In this document: one piece after another, positions 33,539-40,686 of the stretch
Position numbering within the stretch: position 1 is the stretch's first letter
Layout of the letters: the number at the start of each line of letters is the position of its first letter
Source of the DNA: Actinomycetota bacterium
GTDB lineage: Bacteria; Actinomycetota; Thermoleophilia; UBA2241
Reading direction: 5' to 3'
Length of the DNA stretch: 51,504 bases
Assembly: GCA_012514235.1 (NCBI GenBank)
Contig: JAAZAR010000045.1
Span: forward strand, 1-51,504
Made by a program: the position numbers and the translations under genes
The notes under the pieces: generated by a model
Told to the model about the DNA's origin: nothing
The model's database searches: none
The model's input: only the letters and a program-made list of their open reading frames with translations

Positions 33539-35533
33539 TCAGGCGACGGCCAGCACGGCCTGCCGGGGGCAGGCGTCGGCGCAGGCGCCGCAGCCGATGC
33601 AGCGGTCGACGATGATGGAATGGGCGAACTTGCGCTTTCCGATCACGGCGCCGTTGGGACAGGTCCTTGCGCAGAGGGCGCAGCCGGTACAGAGCTCCGG
33701 GTCGATGTCGAAGACCCGGAGCCCGCTGCAGGCGCCGGCAGGGCAGGCGTTCTCCATGACGTGCGTCTCGTACTCGTCGCGGAAGAACCGCAAGGTGCTG
33801 AGCACCGGGTTCGCCGCGGACTGCCCGAGGCCGCACAGGCTGGTCTCCTTGACCGTCTCCGCCAGCTCCTCCAGATGGAGGATGCCGCGGAACCGCTCCA
33901 GGCGTCGCAGCTCGTCACCGACGGGACGTTCGGTGAGCTCACAGAGGATCTCGTGCATCCGCGTGGTGCCCTCACGGCACGGCGTGCACTTGCCGCAGCT
34001 CTCGCCCCGGATGAACTCCATGAAGAACTTGGCGACGTCGACCATGCAGGAGCGTTCGTCCATCACGACCATGCCGCCGGACCCCATCATCGCGCCGAGC
34101 TCCTGCAGCGTGCCGTAGTCCGTCGCGACGTCGAGGTACTCGTCGGGGATGCAGCCGCCGCTCGGTCCGCCGATCTGCACGGCCTTGATGCGGTGGCCGG
34201 CCGGGGCGCCGCCGCCGATGCCGTAGACGACGTCGCGCAGCGGGATGCCGACGGGGACCTCGACGAGGCCGGTGTTGCGCACGCGGCCGGAGAGAGCGAA
34301 GACCTTGGTGCCGGCCGCATCGCCGTACCCCAGGCCGTGGAACCACTCGGCGCCCCGGTCCACGATGCACGGGACGTTGGCCAGCGTCTCGACGTTGTTC
34401 AGCACCGTGGGGCAGCCGTGCAGGCCGCTCACCGCAGGGTAGGGCGGGCGGGGACGGGGCATGCCGCGCCCGCCCTCGATGCTCGCCAGGATCGCCGTCT
34501 CTTCGCCGCAGACGAACGCGCCGGCGCCCATCTTGATGGTGATGTCGAAGTCGACGAGGGAGTCGAGGATGTTGTGCCCGAGGAGGCCGGCCGCGCGGCA
34601 CTGCCGGATGGCCTCGCCGAGGCGCTCGATCGCCAGGGGATACTCGGCGCGGCAGTACACGTACCCCTTGGTCGCGCCGATCGCGTAGGCCGCGATCAGC
34701 ATGCCTTCGACCACGCGAAACGGATCGCTCTCGAGCACCGCGCGGTCCATGAAGGCGCCCGGGTCGCCCTCGTCGGCGTTGCAGATGAGGTACTTCTGCG
34801 CCTTGGGCTGCTCGTGCGCGACCTTCCACTTCTGCCCGGTCGGGAAGCCGGCGCCGCCGCGGCCGCGAAGGCCCGAGGCGATGACCTCGTCGCAGACCTC
34901 GGCCGGGGTCATCGCGGTCAGTGCCTTCGCGGCGGCGCGGAAGCCGCCGGCGGCCAGCGCCGCATCCAGGCTGGACGGGTCGACCACGCCGCAGTTCTGC
35001 AGCACGACCTTGGTCTGGCGGGCGAAGAACGGCGTCTCGCCGACGGGCGGGACGCCACGGTACAGGCCGTCGGGGTCGTCGTAGCGGCCGAGCAGCCAGC
35101 GGTTGTGCAGCTCACCGTCCGCGAAGACGGCGCGCAGCCAGTCGTCGATGGTCTCCGGACCGAGGTCGCAGTAGCTGAGTCTCACGCCGTCGGCGGTCAC
35201 GAGGTCGACGAACACCTCGCGCTGGCAGTAGCCGACGCAGCCGGTCTCCACGACCGGGACGTACAGCCCGCGGCGGTCGAGGAACCGCTCGATCTTTTCG
35301 ATGACGGCGAGGGCGCCGTTGGCCCGGCCACAGGTACCGGCGCCGACGTACAGCAGCATCCCGTCACCGCCGCGGCGGGCGCGCTCGAGCCTCTCGATGC
35401 GCAGGCCGCGGCACGCGTCGTCGTCGTGGCAGATGGGCCCGCCCGCCACACAGATGACGGCGTCCGCGCACGGGCTGGCGGCGGTATGCGTGCACTGCGC
35501 ACAGCACGGGGTCATGAGCTCGCTGTGGTTCAT
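33539..35533 (-). CDS. hydB: NADH-binding hydrogenase subunit HydB (NuoF-like)
   Basis: A 664-residue flavin subunit. An N-terminal Cys-rich leader (seven Cys in residues 10-41) precedes a thioredoxin-like [2Fe-2S] domain (LYVGAGTCGRANGA, then VVETGCVGYCQREV). The NuoF core has the NADH/FMN site (GLRGRGGAGFPTGQKW, NADEGDPGAFMDR, GAGAFVCGEETAIL, GGRGMPRPRPPYP) and the N3 cluster motif ESCGKCTPCREG with a distal SLCGLG. The C-terminus adds two [4Fe-4S] motifs (CTGCALCARTCP, CIGCGACADACP). This domain set is that of the bifurcating HydABC/HndABCD type. I start at ATG 35533; ATG 35560 with GAGAG upstream would add nine residues. It begins 61 bases after hydC. Confidence 0.95.
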   Translation of the reverse strand: MNHSELMTPCCAQCTHTAASPCADAVICVAGGPICHDDDACRGLRIERLERARRGGDGMLLYVGAGTCGRANGALAVIEKIERFLDRRGLYVPVVETGCVGYCQREVFVDLVTADGVRLSYCDLGPETIDDWLRAVFADGELHNRWLLGRYDDPDGLYRGVPPVGETPFFARQTKVVLQNCGVVDPSSLDAALAAGGFRAAAKALTAMTPAEVCDEVIASGLRGRGGAGFPTGQKWKVAHEQPKAQKYLICNADEGDPGAFMDRAVLESDPFRVVEGMLIAAYAIGATKGYVYCRAEYPLAIERLGEAIRQCRAAGLLGHNILDSLVDFDITIKMGAGAFVCGEETAILASIEGGRGMPRPRPPYPAVSGLHGCPTVLNNVETLANVPCIVDRGAEWFHGLGYGDAAGTKVFALSGRVRNTGLVEVPVGIPLRDVVYGIGGGAPAGHRIKAVQIGGPSGGCIPDEYLDVATDYGTLQELGAMMGSGGMVVMDERSCMVDVAKFFMEFIRGESCGKCTPCREGTTRMHEILCELTERPVGDELRRLERFRGILHLEELAETVKETSLCGLGQSAANPVLSTLRFFRDEYETHVMENACPAGACSGLRVFDIDPELCTGCALCARTCPNGAVIGKRKFAHSIIVDRCIGCGACADACPRQAVLAVA

Positions 35534-35594
35534 GCTCTTCTCGATTCCTTGCAGGTCCATGGCTCTCGTTGTCCGTCCGGGCGGCTCGAGGCCG

Positions 35595-36137
35595 TCAGGC
35601 CGCCTCGTCGCGCTGCTCCTCCGGCGCCCTGGCCGCACTCGGGAATGCGTCCGGCTTCGCCGCGTCGCCGTCCGCCTCGAGCTCGTCGAGCAGCGCGTCG
35701 AGCTTCTCGGTGGTGAGATGACCGTAGAACGCGCCGTCGAGCTTGATCACCGGGGCGATCGAGCAGGCGCCCAGACAGGCGACGCGGACGACGGTGTAGC
35801 GGCCGTCCGCCGAGTTGCCGTCGTCGCGCAGGTGGAGCCGCCGCTCGAGGTGCTGGGCGAGCGCCAGGCTCTGCTTCACGTGGCACGCCGTGCCCCGGCA
35901 GACCTCGATCACGTGCTCGCCCACCGGAGCGAAGCGGAACTGGTTGTAGAAGGTGGCGACGCCGTACACGCGGCTCACCGGCGTCTCGAGCGCGTCCGCC
36001 ACCGTGATCATGGCTTCCGCCGAGAGGAACCCCTCGGCCGCCTGGATCTCCTGCAGCAGCGGGATCATCTGCTCGCGCGTCAGCTCGCCCTCGCGCTCGG
36101 CGATGATGGCGTCGGCCCCGGCGGCCACGGCCCTCAC
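35595..36137 (-). CDS. hydC: hydrogenase subunit HydC (NuoE-like thioredoxin-fold [2Fe-2S])
   Basis: A 180-residue NuoE-family protein. A helical N-terminus (EREGELTREQMIPLLQEIQAAEGFLS) precedes the thioredoxin-like domain with the [2Fe-2S] ligands C80 and C85 (VIEVCRGTACHVK) and C121 and C125 (VACLGACSIAPVIKL). The conserved RVYGVATFYNQFRF is present. It passes electrons within the trimeric hydrogenase next to HydB. GTG 36137 overlaps the stop of the upstream response regulator (GTGA), so regulator and hydrogenase are made from one coupled message. The last 25 residues are a charged Ala/Glu tail. Confidence 0.94.
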   Translation of the reverse strand: MRAVAAGADAIIAEREGELTREQMIPLLQEIQAAEGFLSAEAMITVADALETPVSRVYGVATFYNQFRFAPVGEHVIEVCRGTACHVKQSLALAQHLERRLHLRDDGNSADGRYTVVRVACLGACSIAPVIKLDGAFYGHLTTEKLDALLDELEADGDAAKPDAFPSAARAPEEQRDEAA

Positions 36138-36556
36138 GCCCCCTTCGCGACCGGCTGCTCACCCTCGGCGAGCAGCTCGCCGACGGCTGCGGCGAGATCG
36201 GCGAGCTTGACCGGCTTCTCCAGGAACCTGGCAGCCGGCCAGTCCCGGTACATCATGGGCTCGAAGACGTGGGTCTTGGTGTCGAGCTGCTTGGTGAATC
36301 CGCTCATGATGATCACCGGGATGTGGGCGGTCTCCGGCGTCTCGTGCAGCTTGAAGGCCACCGTGAAGCCATCGGTGTCGTAGTCCATCATGATGTCGAG
36401 CACGACCAGGTCCGGGAGACGCTCCGCCAGCCGCTCCCACGCCTCCGCGCCGCTGTGCGCCGTGATGACCTGGTACCCCCGCGCCTCCAGATACGCCTTG
36501 ACGCCGGCCACCAGATCACGGTCGTCGTCCACCAGCAGGATCGTCTTGGGCCTCAT
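36134..36556 (-). CDS. stand-alone response regulator receiver (first gene of the hydrogenase operon)
   Basis: A 140-residue receiver domain with no output domain. It has Asp54 in LVVLDIMMDYDTDGF, Ser85 in IIMSGF and Lys114 in RFLEKPV. The Ser-Lys spacing of 29 residues includes an inserted stretch (HVFEPMMYRDWPAARFL), matching the receiver at the other end of the operon. ATG 36556 has AGGAGG five bases upstream, so the longer frame up to 36640 is not used. A small hairpin (GTCGCC-CGCCC-GGCGAC) lies just before the ribosome site. It is the first gene behind the Rex-type operator and overlaps hydC. It may accept phosphate from the hydrogenase-like kinase. Confidence 0.9.
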   Translation of the reverse strand: MRPKTILLVDDDRDLVAGVKAYLEARGYQVITAHSGAEAWERLAERLPDLVVLDIMMDYDTDGFTVAFKLHETPETAHIPVIIMSGFTKQLDTKTHVFEPMMYRDWPAARFLEKPVKLADLAAAVGELLAEGEQPVAKGA

Positions 36557-36624
36557 CACGTCCTCCTCTGTCGCCGGGCGGGCGACGTCACACACCCGGT
36601 CTGCCGGCTCAGTTACCTCTGTCA

Positions 36625-36642
36625 CAGTGAATTCGTTCACAG
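36625..36642. promoter_or_regulatory. Rex operator upstream of the hydrogenase operon
   Basis: CTGTGAACGAATTCACTG (minus strand) matches the Rex consensus TTGTGAA-N4-TTCACAA, with GTGAA and TTCAC half sites four bases apart. It is 69 bases upstream of the first operon ATG at 36556. Rex in the adjacent gene would repress here when NADH is low and release as NADH rises, as in known Rex regulons. No strong -35/-10 pair is evident around it. Confidence 0.8.
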
Positions 36643-36650
36643 TAGTCTCG

Positions 36651-36683
36651 AAAAAAAGTCCTCGGCCGAGACAGCGCGCTGTC
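36651..36683 (-). terminator. probable rex terminator
   Basis: Reading the minus strand after the rex stop: a GACAGCGCGCTGTC palindrome (36683-36670), then CTCGGCCGAG (36670-36661), then GAC and seven T (36657-36651). The two short self-complementary elements lack ideal loops, but the T-run right after them supports a rho-independent stop between rex and the hydrogenase operon. Confidence 0.45.
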
Positions 36684-36685
36684 CC

Positions 36686-37444
36686 TCACCCCGTCATGTC
36701 CTGTGCGACCGGCTCCCCCGGCCCGGCCGACTCCAGCTCTTCGCCGTCGTGGACCTGGTCGCTCCGGGCCAGGAAGGAGAGCATCTCGAGTTTGGACGTG
36801 ATGTCGGTCTCCTCGACGAAGCACCCGGCCGGGACCGTGACGCGCTTGGGTACGAAGTTGAGGATGCCCTGCACGCCGGCCGCGCAGATGCGGTCGGTGA
36901 GCAGCTGCAGGCCCTCCGGACGAGACGCGAGGATCGCCATGTGCACGTCGAACTCGGGCAGCACTTCTTCCAGCTTGTCGGTGTGGTAGCAGCGGCGCCC
37001 TGCGTAGACGCGGCCGACCTTCTCCGGATCGACGTCGAAGGCCGCGGCGATATGGAAGCCGCGCTCCTCGAAGCCGCGGTACGACAGCAGCGCGCGGCCC
37101 AGGTCGCCGACACCGAAAAGAGCCACGTTCTGGGACTCGTCCGTACCCAGGATGCGGCTGATCGTGCGGCTCATCTGGTAGACGTTGTAGCCGCGCGCGA
37201 TGTTGCCGAAGCTGCCAAAGCTGGCGAGGTCGCGGCGGAGCTGAGCGGGCGAGACGCCGACGAGACCCGCCAGCTGGTGGGAGTGGATGAACTCGGCGCC
37301 GTCGCGATACAACTCCTCAAGTACCTTGCGGTACACGCTGAGGCGCCCGACGGTCTGCAGCGAGACCCGCTTGGCGGGCCGCCCCTCGGACTGGTCGCCA
37401 GTCCCGAAGCCTCTCTGTCGGCTGCTGCTCAAGGATCCTCCCAC
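36686..37444 (-). CDS. rex: redox-sensing transcriptional repressor Rex
   Basis: A repressor of about 250 residues that senses the NADH/NAD+ ratio. The N-terminal winged helix covers SLQTVGRLSVYRKVLEELYRDGAEFIHSHQLAGLVGVSPAQLRRDLASFGSFG. The Rossmann domain starts with NVALFGVGDLGRALLSYRGF and carries AAFDVDPEKVGR and the C-terminal swap helix region ITSKLEMLSFL. The start is GTG 37444 (AGGA upstream) or TTG 37432 (GGGAGG upstream, 248 residues). Its own promoter contains a Rex-type operator, so it is probably autorepressed, and a second operator controls the neighbouring hydrogenase operon. Confidence 0.95.
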   Translation of the reverse strand: MGGSLSSSRQRGFGTGDQSEGRPAKRVSLQTVGRLSVYRKVLEELYRDGAEFIHSHQLAGLVGVSPAQLRRDLASFGSFGNIARGYNVYQMSRTISRILGTDESQNVALFGVGDLGRALLSYRGFEERGFHIAAAFDVDPEKVGRVYAGRRCYHTDKLEEVLPEFDVHMAILASRPEGLQLLTDRICAAGVQGILNFVPKRVTVPAGCFVEETDITSKLEMLSFLARSDQVHDGEELESAGPGEPVAQDMTG

Positions 37445-37456
37445 GGTTCCTGTCGG

Positions 37457-37474
37457 CTGTGATTGTATTCACAG
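37457..37474. promoter_or_regulatory. Rex operator in the rex promoter
   Basis: CTGTGAATACAATCACAG (minus strand) has TGTGA and TCACA arms and matches the Rex consensus. Its centre TACAAT is also the -10 box of the rex promoter, so Rex binding would exclude RNA polymerase. The GTG start is 13 bases away. Confidence 0.8.
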
Positions 37475-37491
37475 TAGCCCACCGCCGTCAA
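37462..37491 (-). promoter_or_regulatory. rex promoter (near-consensus sigma70 type)
   Basis: TTGACG (37491-37486), an 18-base spacer and TACAAT (37467-37462) on the minus strand form one of the clearest promoters in this window. The predicted start is about 10 bases upstream of the GTG at 37444, giving a very short leader. Confidence 0.7.
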
Positions 37492-37603
37492 GCCCGTGCG
37501 TAGGCCGGCTTCATCGCGCGCCCTCACGCACCGGTGCTTCAGCCACGCGTGGGCACACGGTGCTCCCGGGCGCAGACTGATGCGCAGAAAGCCGGCGGGC
37601 AGA

Positions 37604-37675
37604 GGCGAAACTGCGTCGGCGGACGCCGGGCGGCGCCGAGGCGAGACTGCGTCGGCGGACGCCGGGCGGCGTCGC
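37604..37675. repeat. tandem repeat, two 36-bp units
   Basis: Units 37604-37639 and 37640-37675 differ at three positions only. Each contains GCGTC-GGCG-GACGC, a small hairpin. The pair directly abuts the stop of the homocysteine methyltransferase-like gene, so it lies in that gene's 3' region and could act as a double terminator. The rest of the gap to rex shows nothing else beyond the rex promoter. Confidence 0.75.
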
Positions 37676-37676
37676 G

Positions 37677-38561
37677 TCAGCGGCCCAGCGCCGCGGCCAG
37701 CGCGGCGATGGAGGCGGGCGGCGTGCCGCAGCACCCGCCGACGACGCCCGCCCCCAGGGCGGGGTACGTGGAGACGACGGCGGCGAAGTGCTCCGGCGTC
37801 TCGTCGTACACGGTCTCGCCGTCCACAAGACGCGGCTGCCCTGCGTTGGGCTGCGCGGAGGTGACGCCGCCGCCGGCCTCGGCGAGGAGCGGCACGAGAT
37901 CGCGCATGGTCTCACACGTGATCTCGCAGTTGGCGCCGACGATGGTCGCTCCGGCCTTCCTGAGCGCTCGGGCTGCCCTCTCCGGGTCGACGCCCATCAT
38001 GGTGCGGAAGCCCTTGGCGGCCGGCTTGTAGGCCATGCTCACGAGTACCGGCCGCCCTTCCGCCGCCTTCACGGCCTCCTCCACGGCGATGGTCGCCTCG
38101 GTGAGGTCGAACATGGTCTCGATGTTGAGCAGGTCCACGCCGCCGGCGACCAGGGCGCGTGCCTGCTCAGCGAACGTCATGCGCAACGCGTCCGGCTCCA
38201 CCTCGCCCATGGGCTTGAGCATGTGGCCGCACGGGCCCATGTCGCCGGCCACCCACCGCCCCGGATAGTCCCGGTCGCGCACGCCCACCGCGAGACGCAC
38301 TCCGGCCTCGTTGAGCTCTACGGCGCGCTCGGCCAGTCCGTGCGCCGCAAGGCGCAGGGCGGTGCCGCCGAACGTGTTGGTGTTCACGATGTCCGAGCCG
38401 GCGGCGAAGAAGCTGCGGTGGATGTCCGCGACCTCAGTTGGGTGCGACACGTTCCACTCCTCGGGGCAGGCGCCGGCCTCGAGGCCGCGCTCCATGAGGG
38501 CGCGCCCCATGCCGCCGTCCAGGAGCAGTGGCCGCTCGGCGATGAGGGCGAGGATGTCCAT
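37677..38561 (-). CDS. homocysteine S-methyltransferase family protein
   Basis: A 294-residue TIM-barrel methyltransferase of the Hcy-binding type. It has LLLDGGMGRALMERGLEAGACPEEWNV, NTFGGTALRLAAHG and the zinc-ligand cysteines in VGANCEITCE and near the C-terminus in GVVGGCCGTPPASI. Such proteins move a methyl group from donors such as betaine, S-methylmethionine, or a corrinoid partner to homocysteine. No cobalamin or pterin domain is fused to it and none is next to it, so the donor is unknown. It is a single gene, with a 36-bp tandem repeat at its 3' end and rsmI upstream on the same strand. Confidence 0.87.
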   Translation of the reverse strand: MDILALIAERPLLLDGGMGRALMERGLEAGACPEEWNVSHPTEVADIHRSFFAAGSDIVNTNTFGGTALRLAAHGLAERAVELNEAGVRLAVGVRDRDYPGRWVAGDMGPCGHMLKPMGEVEPDALRMTFAEQARALVAGGVDLLNIETMFDLTEATIAVEEAVKAAEGRPVLVSMAYKPAAKGFRTMMGVDPERAARALRKAGATIVGANCEITCETMRDLVPLLAEAGGGVTSAQPNAGQPRLVDGETVYDETPEHFAAVVSTYPALGAGVVGGCCGTPPASIAALAAALGR

Positions 38562-38626
38562 GGGCGCAGTCTAACAGACGGCCACGATGGCCCGGGCGCC
38601 GCGATCCGGCCGGCGCCCGACGCGGC

Positions 38627-39484
38627 TCACGCCCCGCGCGCCGCGACCTCTCTCGCGACGCGGTCCGCGTCGCGGCGCGACATGCCGAGACACACGTGAA
38701 GCGCCGCCGCGACGTCACGGCGCGAGAGGCCCCGAGCGAGCAGGGCGGCCGCCGCGGACTCCGTACCCGGCCGCCGGGCCACCTCGTCGTCCAGCGGCGC
38801 TCCGAGGTCGACCACCAGGGTGATCTCTCCGCGGACCGCCTCCCTGGTCGCTGCGTCCGGCCCGGGGACCGGGTAGCGCTCGCTCAGCTCGAGCACGGTC
38901 CCGCGGACGATCTCCTCGTGCACCTTGGTGAGTTCGCGGCAGACCGCCGCCCTGGCGCCCGGTATGTGCGCGGCGAGGCTCGCGAGACTGCGCGCCAACC
39001 GCTGTCCGGTGTCGAACGCGACGACCAGCCCGCCGCATCGGCGCCAGGCGGTGAGCGCCGCCTCGAGCTCGCGGGCGCGGCGCGGCAGGTAGCCGACGAA
39101 GCGGAAGCCCTCCCCCGGGATGCCGGCCGCGACGAGCGCCGTGAGCACGGCGGACGGACCTGGGACCACCGTCATCTCGAGCCCCTCGTCCACCACCTTC
39201 TGCACCAGGAGCATGCCGGGATCCTGCACCCCGGGCATCCCGGCGTCCGTCACCAGCGTCACCGTGCGTCCCTGGCGCAGCAGCCGGAGGACCTCGCCCG
39301 TCTTCTGCAGTTCGTTGTGCTGGAAGAAGCTCGTGAGCGGCGTGTGGATGTCGAACCGGCTGAGCAGCTTGCGCGTACGCCGCGTGTCCTCGGCGGCGAT
39401 GAGCTCCGCCTCGCGCAGCTTGTCGAGGACCCGCGGCGACGCGTCCTCCAGGTTGCCGATCGGTGTGGCGCAGACGTACAGCAC
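38627..39484 (-). CDS. rsmI: 16S rRNA (cytidine1402-2'-O)-methyltransferase
   Basis: A 285-residue tetrapyrrole-methylase-fold enzyme that modifies C1402 in the ribosomal decoding centre. It has LYVCATPIGNLEDASPRVLDKLREA, IAAEDTRRTRKLLSRF, TSFFQHNE, VTLVTDAGMPGVQDPG and VPGPSAVLTALVAAGIP, all strong RsmI features, and a C-terminal helical domain with GLSRRDVAAALHVCLGMSRRDADRV. GTG 39484 follows AGGAAGGGG and is 3 bases past the stop of the acetyltransferase gene. Confidence 0.94.
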   Translation of the reverse strand: MLYVCATPIGNLEDASPRVLDKLREAELIAAEDTRRTRKLLSRFDIHTPLTSFFQHNELQKTGEVLRLLRQGRTVTLVTDAGMPGVQDPGMLLVQKVVDEGLEMTVVPGPSAVLTALVAAGIPGEGFRFVGYLPRRARELEAALTAWRRCGGLVVAFDTGQRLARSLASLAAHIPGARAAVCRELTKVHEEIVRGTVLELSERYPVPGPDAATREAVRGEITLVVDLGAPLDDEVARRPGTESAAAALLARGLSRRDVAAALHVCLGMSRRDADRVAREVAARGA

Positions 39485-39487
39485 GGG

Positions 39488-40006
39488 TCACCCCTTCCTG
39501 AGGAAGCGCTCGATGAACAGGACGTCGACGTCGCGGTCGCCCACCCGCGCCTGCCCCCGGGCCGAGCCGACCACCGTGAAGCCGAGCGACAGATGGTAGG
39601 CGAGCGAGGCAAGGTTGTCGGCGCGCAGGTCGGTGAAGATCTTGTCGTAGCCGAGGTCGAGCGCGGCGGCGAAGCTCCTCCGCGCGAGCGCCGTCCCCAC
39701 GCCGAGCCGGCGACGGGCGGCGTCCACGTACGTCCCCATCGTGGCCACGTGATCGTGGGCCGTGGTCGCGAACTCGCTCCACGGGACCACGACCTGGAAG
39801 CCGACGATGCCGGCGTCGGGCGTCTCCGCGACGAGGATGAACCCGCGCGCCGGCAGGCCTTCGATGTAGGCGCGCTCCTCCTCCACCGAGAACGGCGTAT
39901 CGAGGAGCGTGGGACTGCCGCCGAGGATCGCTCCGTTGAGCACGGCTGCCACACCGGCCGCATCCTCGGGCGTCGCCCGGCGGATGGTCGGGGCCGGGGC
40001 GCTCAC
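39488..40006 (-). CDS. GNAT-family N-acetyltransferase
   Basis: A 172-residue acetyltransferase. The N-terminal strand-helix is IRRATPEDAAGVAAVLNGAILGG, and the acetyl-CoA loop is AARRRLGVGTALARRSFAAALD. The final motif LRADNLASLAYHLSLGFTVVGSARGQARVG has the Asn and the LGF typical of GNATs. The substrate is unknown. GTG 40006, with GGAGG eight bases upstream and a GTGA overlap with the preceding small gene, is a better start than the one at 40072. It is probably cotranscribed with rsmI. Confidence 0.85.
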   Translation of the reverse strand: MSAPAPTIRRATPEDAAGVAAVLNGAILGGSPTLLDTPFSVEEERAYIEGLPARGFILVAETPDAGIVGFQVVVPWSEFATTAHDHVATMGTYVDAARRRLGVGTALARRSFAAALDLGYDKIFTDLRADNLASLAYHLSLGFTVVGSARGQARVGDRDVDVLFIERFLRKG

Positions 40007-40182
40007 GCCGCCGGCCTCCGCATGGCGATCTCGATCTCGCCCTGGGCGAGCCGCACCGGACGGCGTGTCCACTCGCCCGGCGCGCAGCCGGGCCCGCGCA
40101 GCCGGACGCTGCGCCGCCCGTCCTCGGCCTGGTACTGCGGCGCGATGGCGTCCAGGGACTCGCGCCGGACGTGGTCGTTCAT
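40003..40182 (-). CDS. small basic hypothetical protein (59 aa)
   Basis: ATG 40182 follows a very strong GGAGGGGGCC, and the frame ends in a GTGA overlap with the acetyltransferase start at 40006. The product begins MNDHVRRESLDAIAPQYQAED, continues through RSVRLRGPGCAPGEW and ends GEIEIAMRRPAA. It is basic, without a membrane helix or recognised family. The ribosome site and the coupling support translation. It leads a short operon with the acetyltransferase and rsmI and is divergent from another acetyltransferase gene. Confidence 0.6.
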   Translation of the reverse strand: MNDHVRRESLDAIAPQYQAEDGRRSVRLRGPGCAPGEWTRRPVRLAQGEIEIAMRRPAA

Positions 40183-40248
40183 GGCCCCCTCCGCGGATGA
40201 CGCCCCCATTCTCTCAGGAGTGGCCGCAGGGCGCGATATGCTTGCCGC

Positions 40249-40686
40249 ATGGAGCCCTCCTCCATCCATGTCCGGCCAGGTCGTCACGACGACGCCTCCG
40301 AGCTGGCGCGCCTCTGCACCGAGCTCGGCTACCCCTCCACAGCGGCGCAGGTCCGCGAGCGACTCGTCCGGCTGAGCGACGTGGAACACGGCCTGTTCGT
40401 GGCGGAAGACGGCGGCGGGCTGCGCGGCGTCGTGGACGTCCACGTCCGTGTGGTCCTCGAGGAGGACCCGTTCGCCGAGCTCATCGCCCTCGTCGTGAGC
40501 GAGGACGGTCGCGGCGAGGGCGTCGGCTCGGCGCTGGTCGCCGAGGCCGTGCGCTGGGCGCGGCGGCGCCGCGTCCGGAAGCTCTGGGTGCGGGTCAGCC
40601 TCTGGCGCGAGGCCACGCCGCGCTTCTACGAGCGCCTCGGCTTCCGCAGGGTCAAGCAACAGAACGTGTACGAGCTCGCGCTGTGA
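40249..40686 (+). CDS. GNAT-family N-acetyltransferase
   Basis: A 145-residue acetyltransferase. It has IHVRPGRHDDASELARLCTELGYPSTAAQVRERL, the beta-bulge strand AELIALVVSEDGRGEGVGSALVAEAVRWA containing the acetyl-CoA loop (RGEGVGSAL), and the C-terminal FYERLGFRRVKQQNVYEL. The ATG at 40249 has no ribosome site. A -10-like TATGCT ends seven bases before it, so the message may be leaderless. Its stop overlaps the DNA methyltransferase start (GTGA). Confidence 0.85.
   Translation: MEPSSIHVRPGRHDDASELARLCTELGYPSTAAQVRERLVRLSDVEHGLFVAEDGGGLRGVVDVHVRVVLEEDPFAELIALVVSEDGRGEGVGSALVAEAVRWARRRRVRKLWVRVSLWREATPRFYERLGFRRVKQQNVYELAL

Noticed and set aside
29742..34118. A 1458-codon open frame on the plus strand opposite the hydrogenase genes
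   Set aside because: It is antisense to genes with clear cofactor motifs. Its composition (Val/Ala/His/Arg/Asp-rich, no domain) is the usual product of GC-rich antisense reading.
33620..35716. A 698-codon plus-strand open frame opposite hydB
   Set aside because: HydB motifs are complete on the minus strand. The plus frame shows no domain.
37604..37675. Possible CRISPR array from the 36-bp repeated units
   Set aside because: Only two units, directly adjacent with no spacers, and no cas gene in the window.
37445..37676. SAM or cobalamin riboswitch near the homocysteine methyltransferase-like gene
   Set aside because: This gap lies at the 3' end of that gene and upstream of rex, and the 65 bases before its start are too short for a riboswitch. 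Only the tandem repeat and rex promoter are visible.
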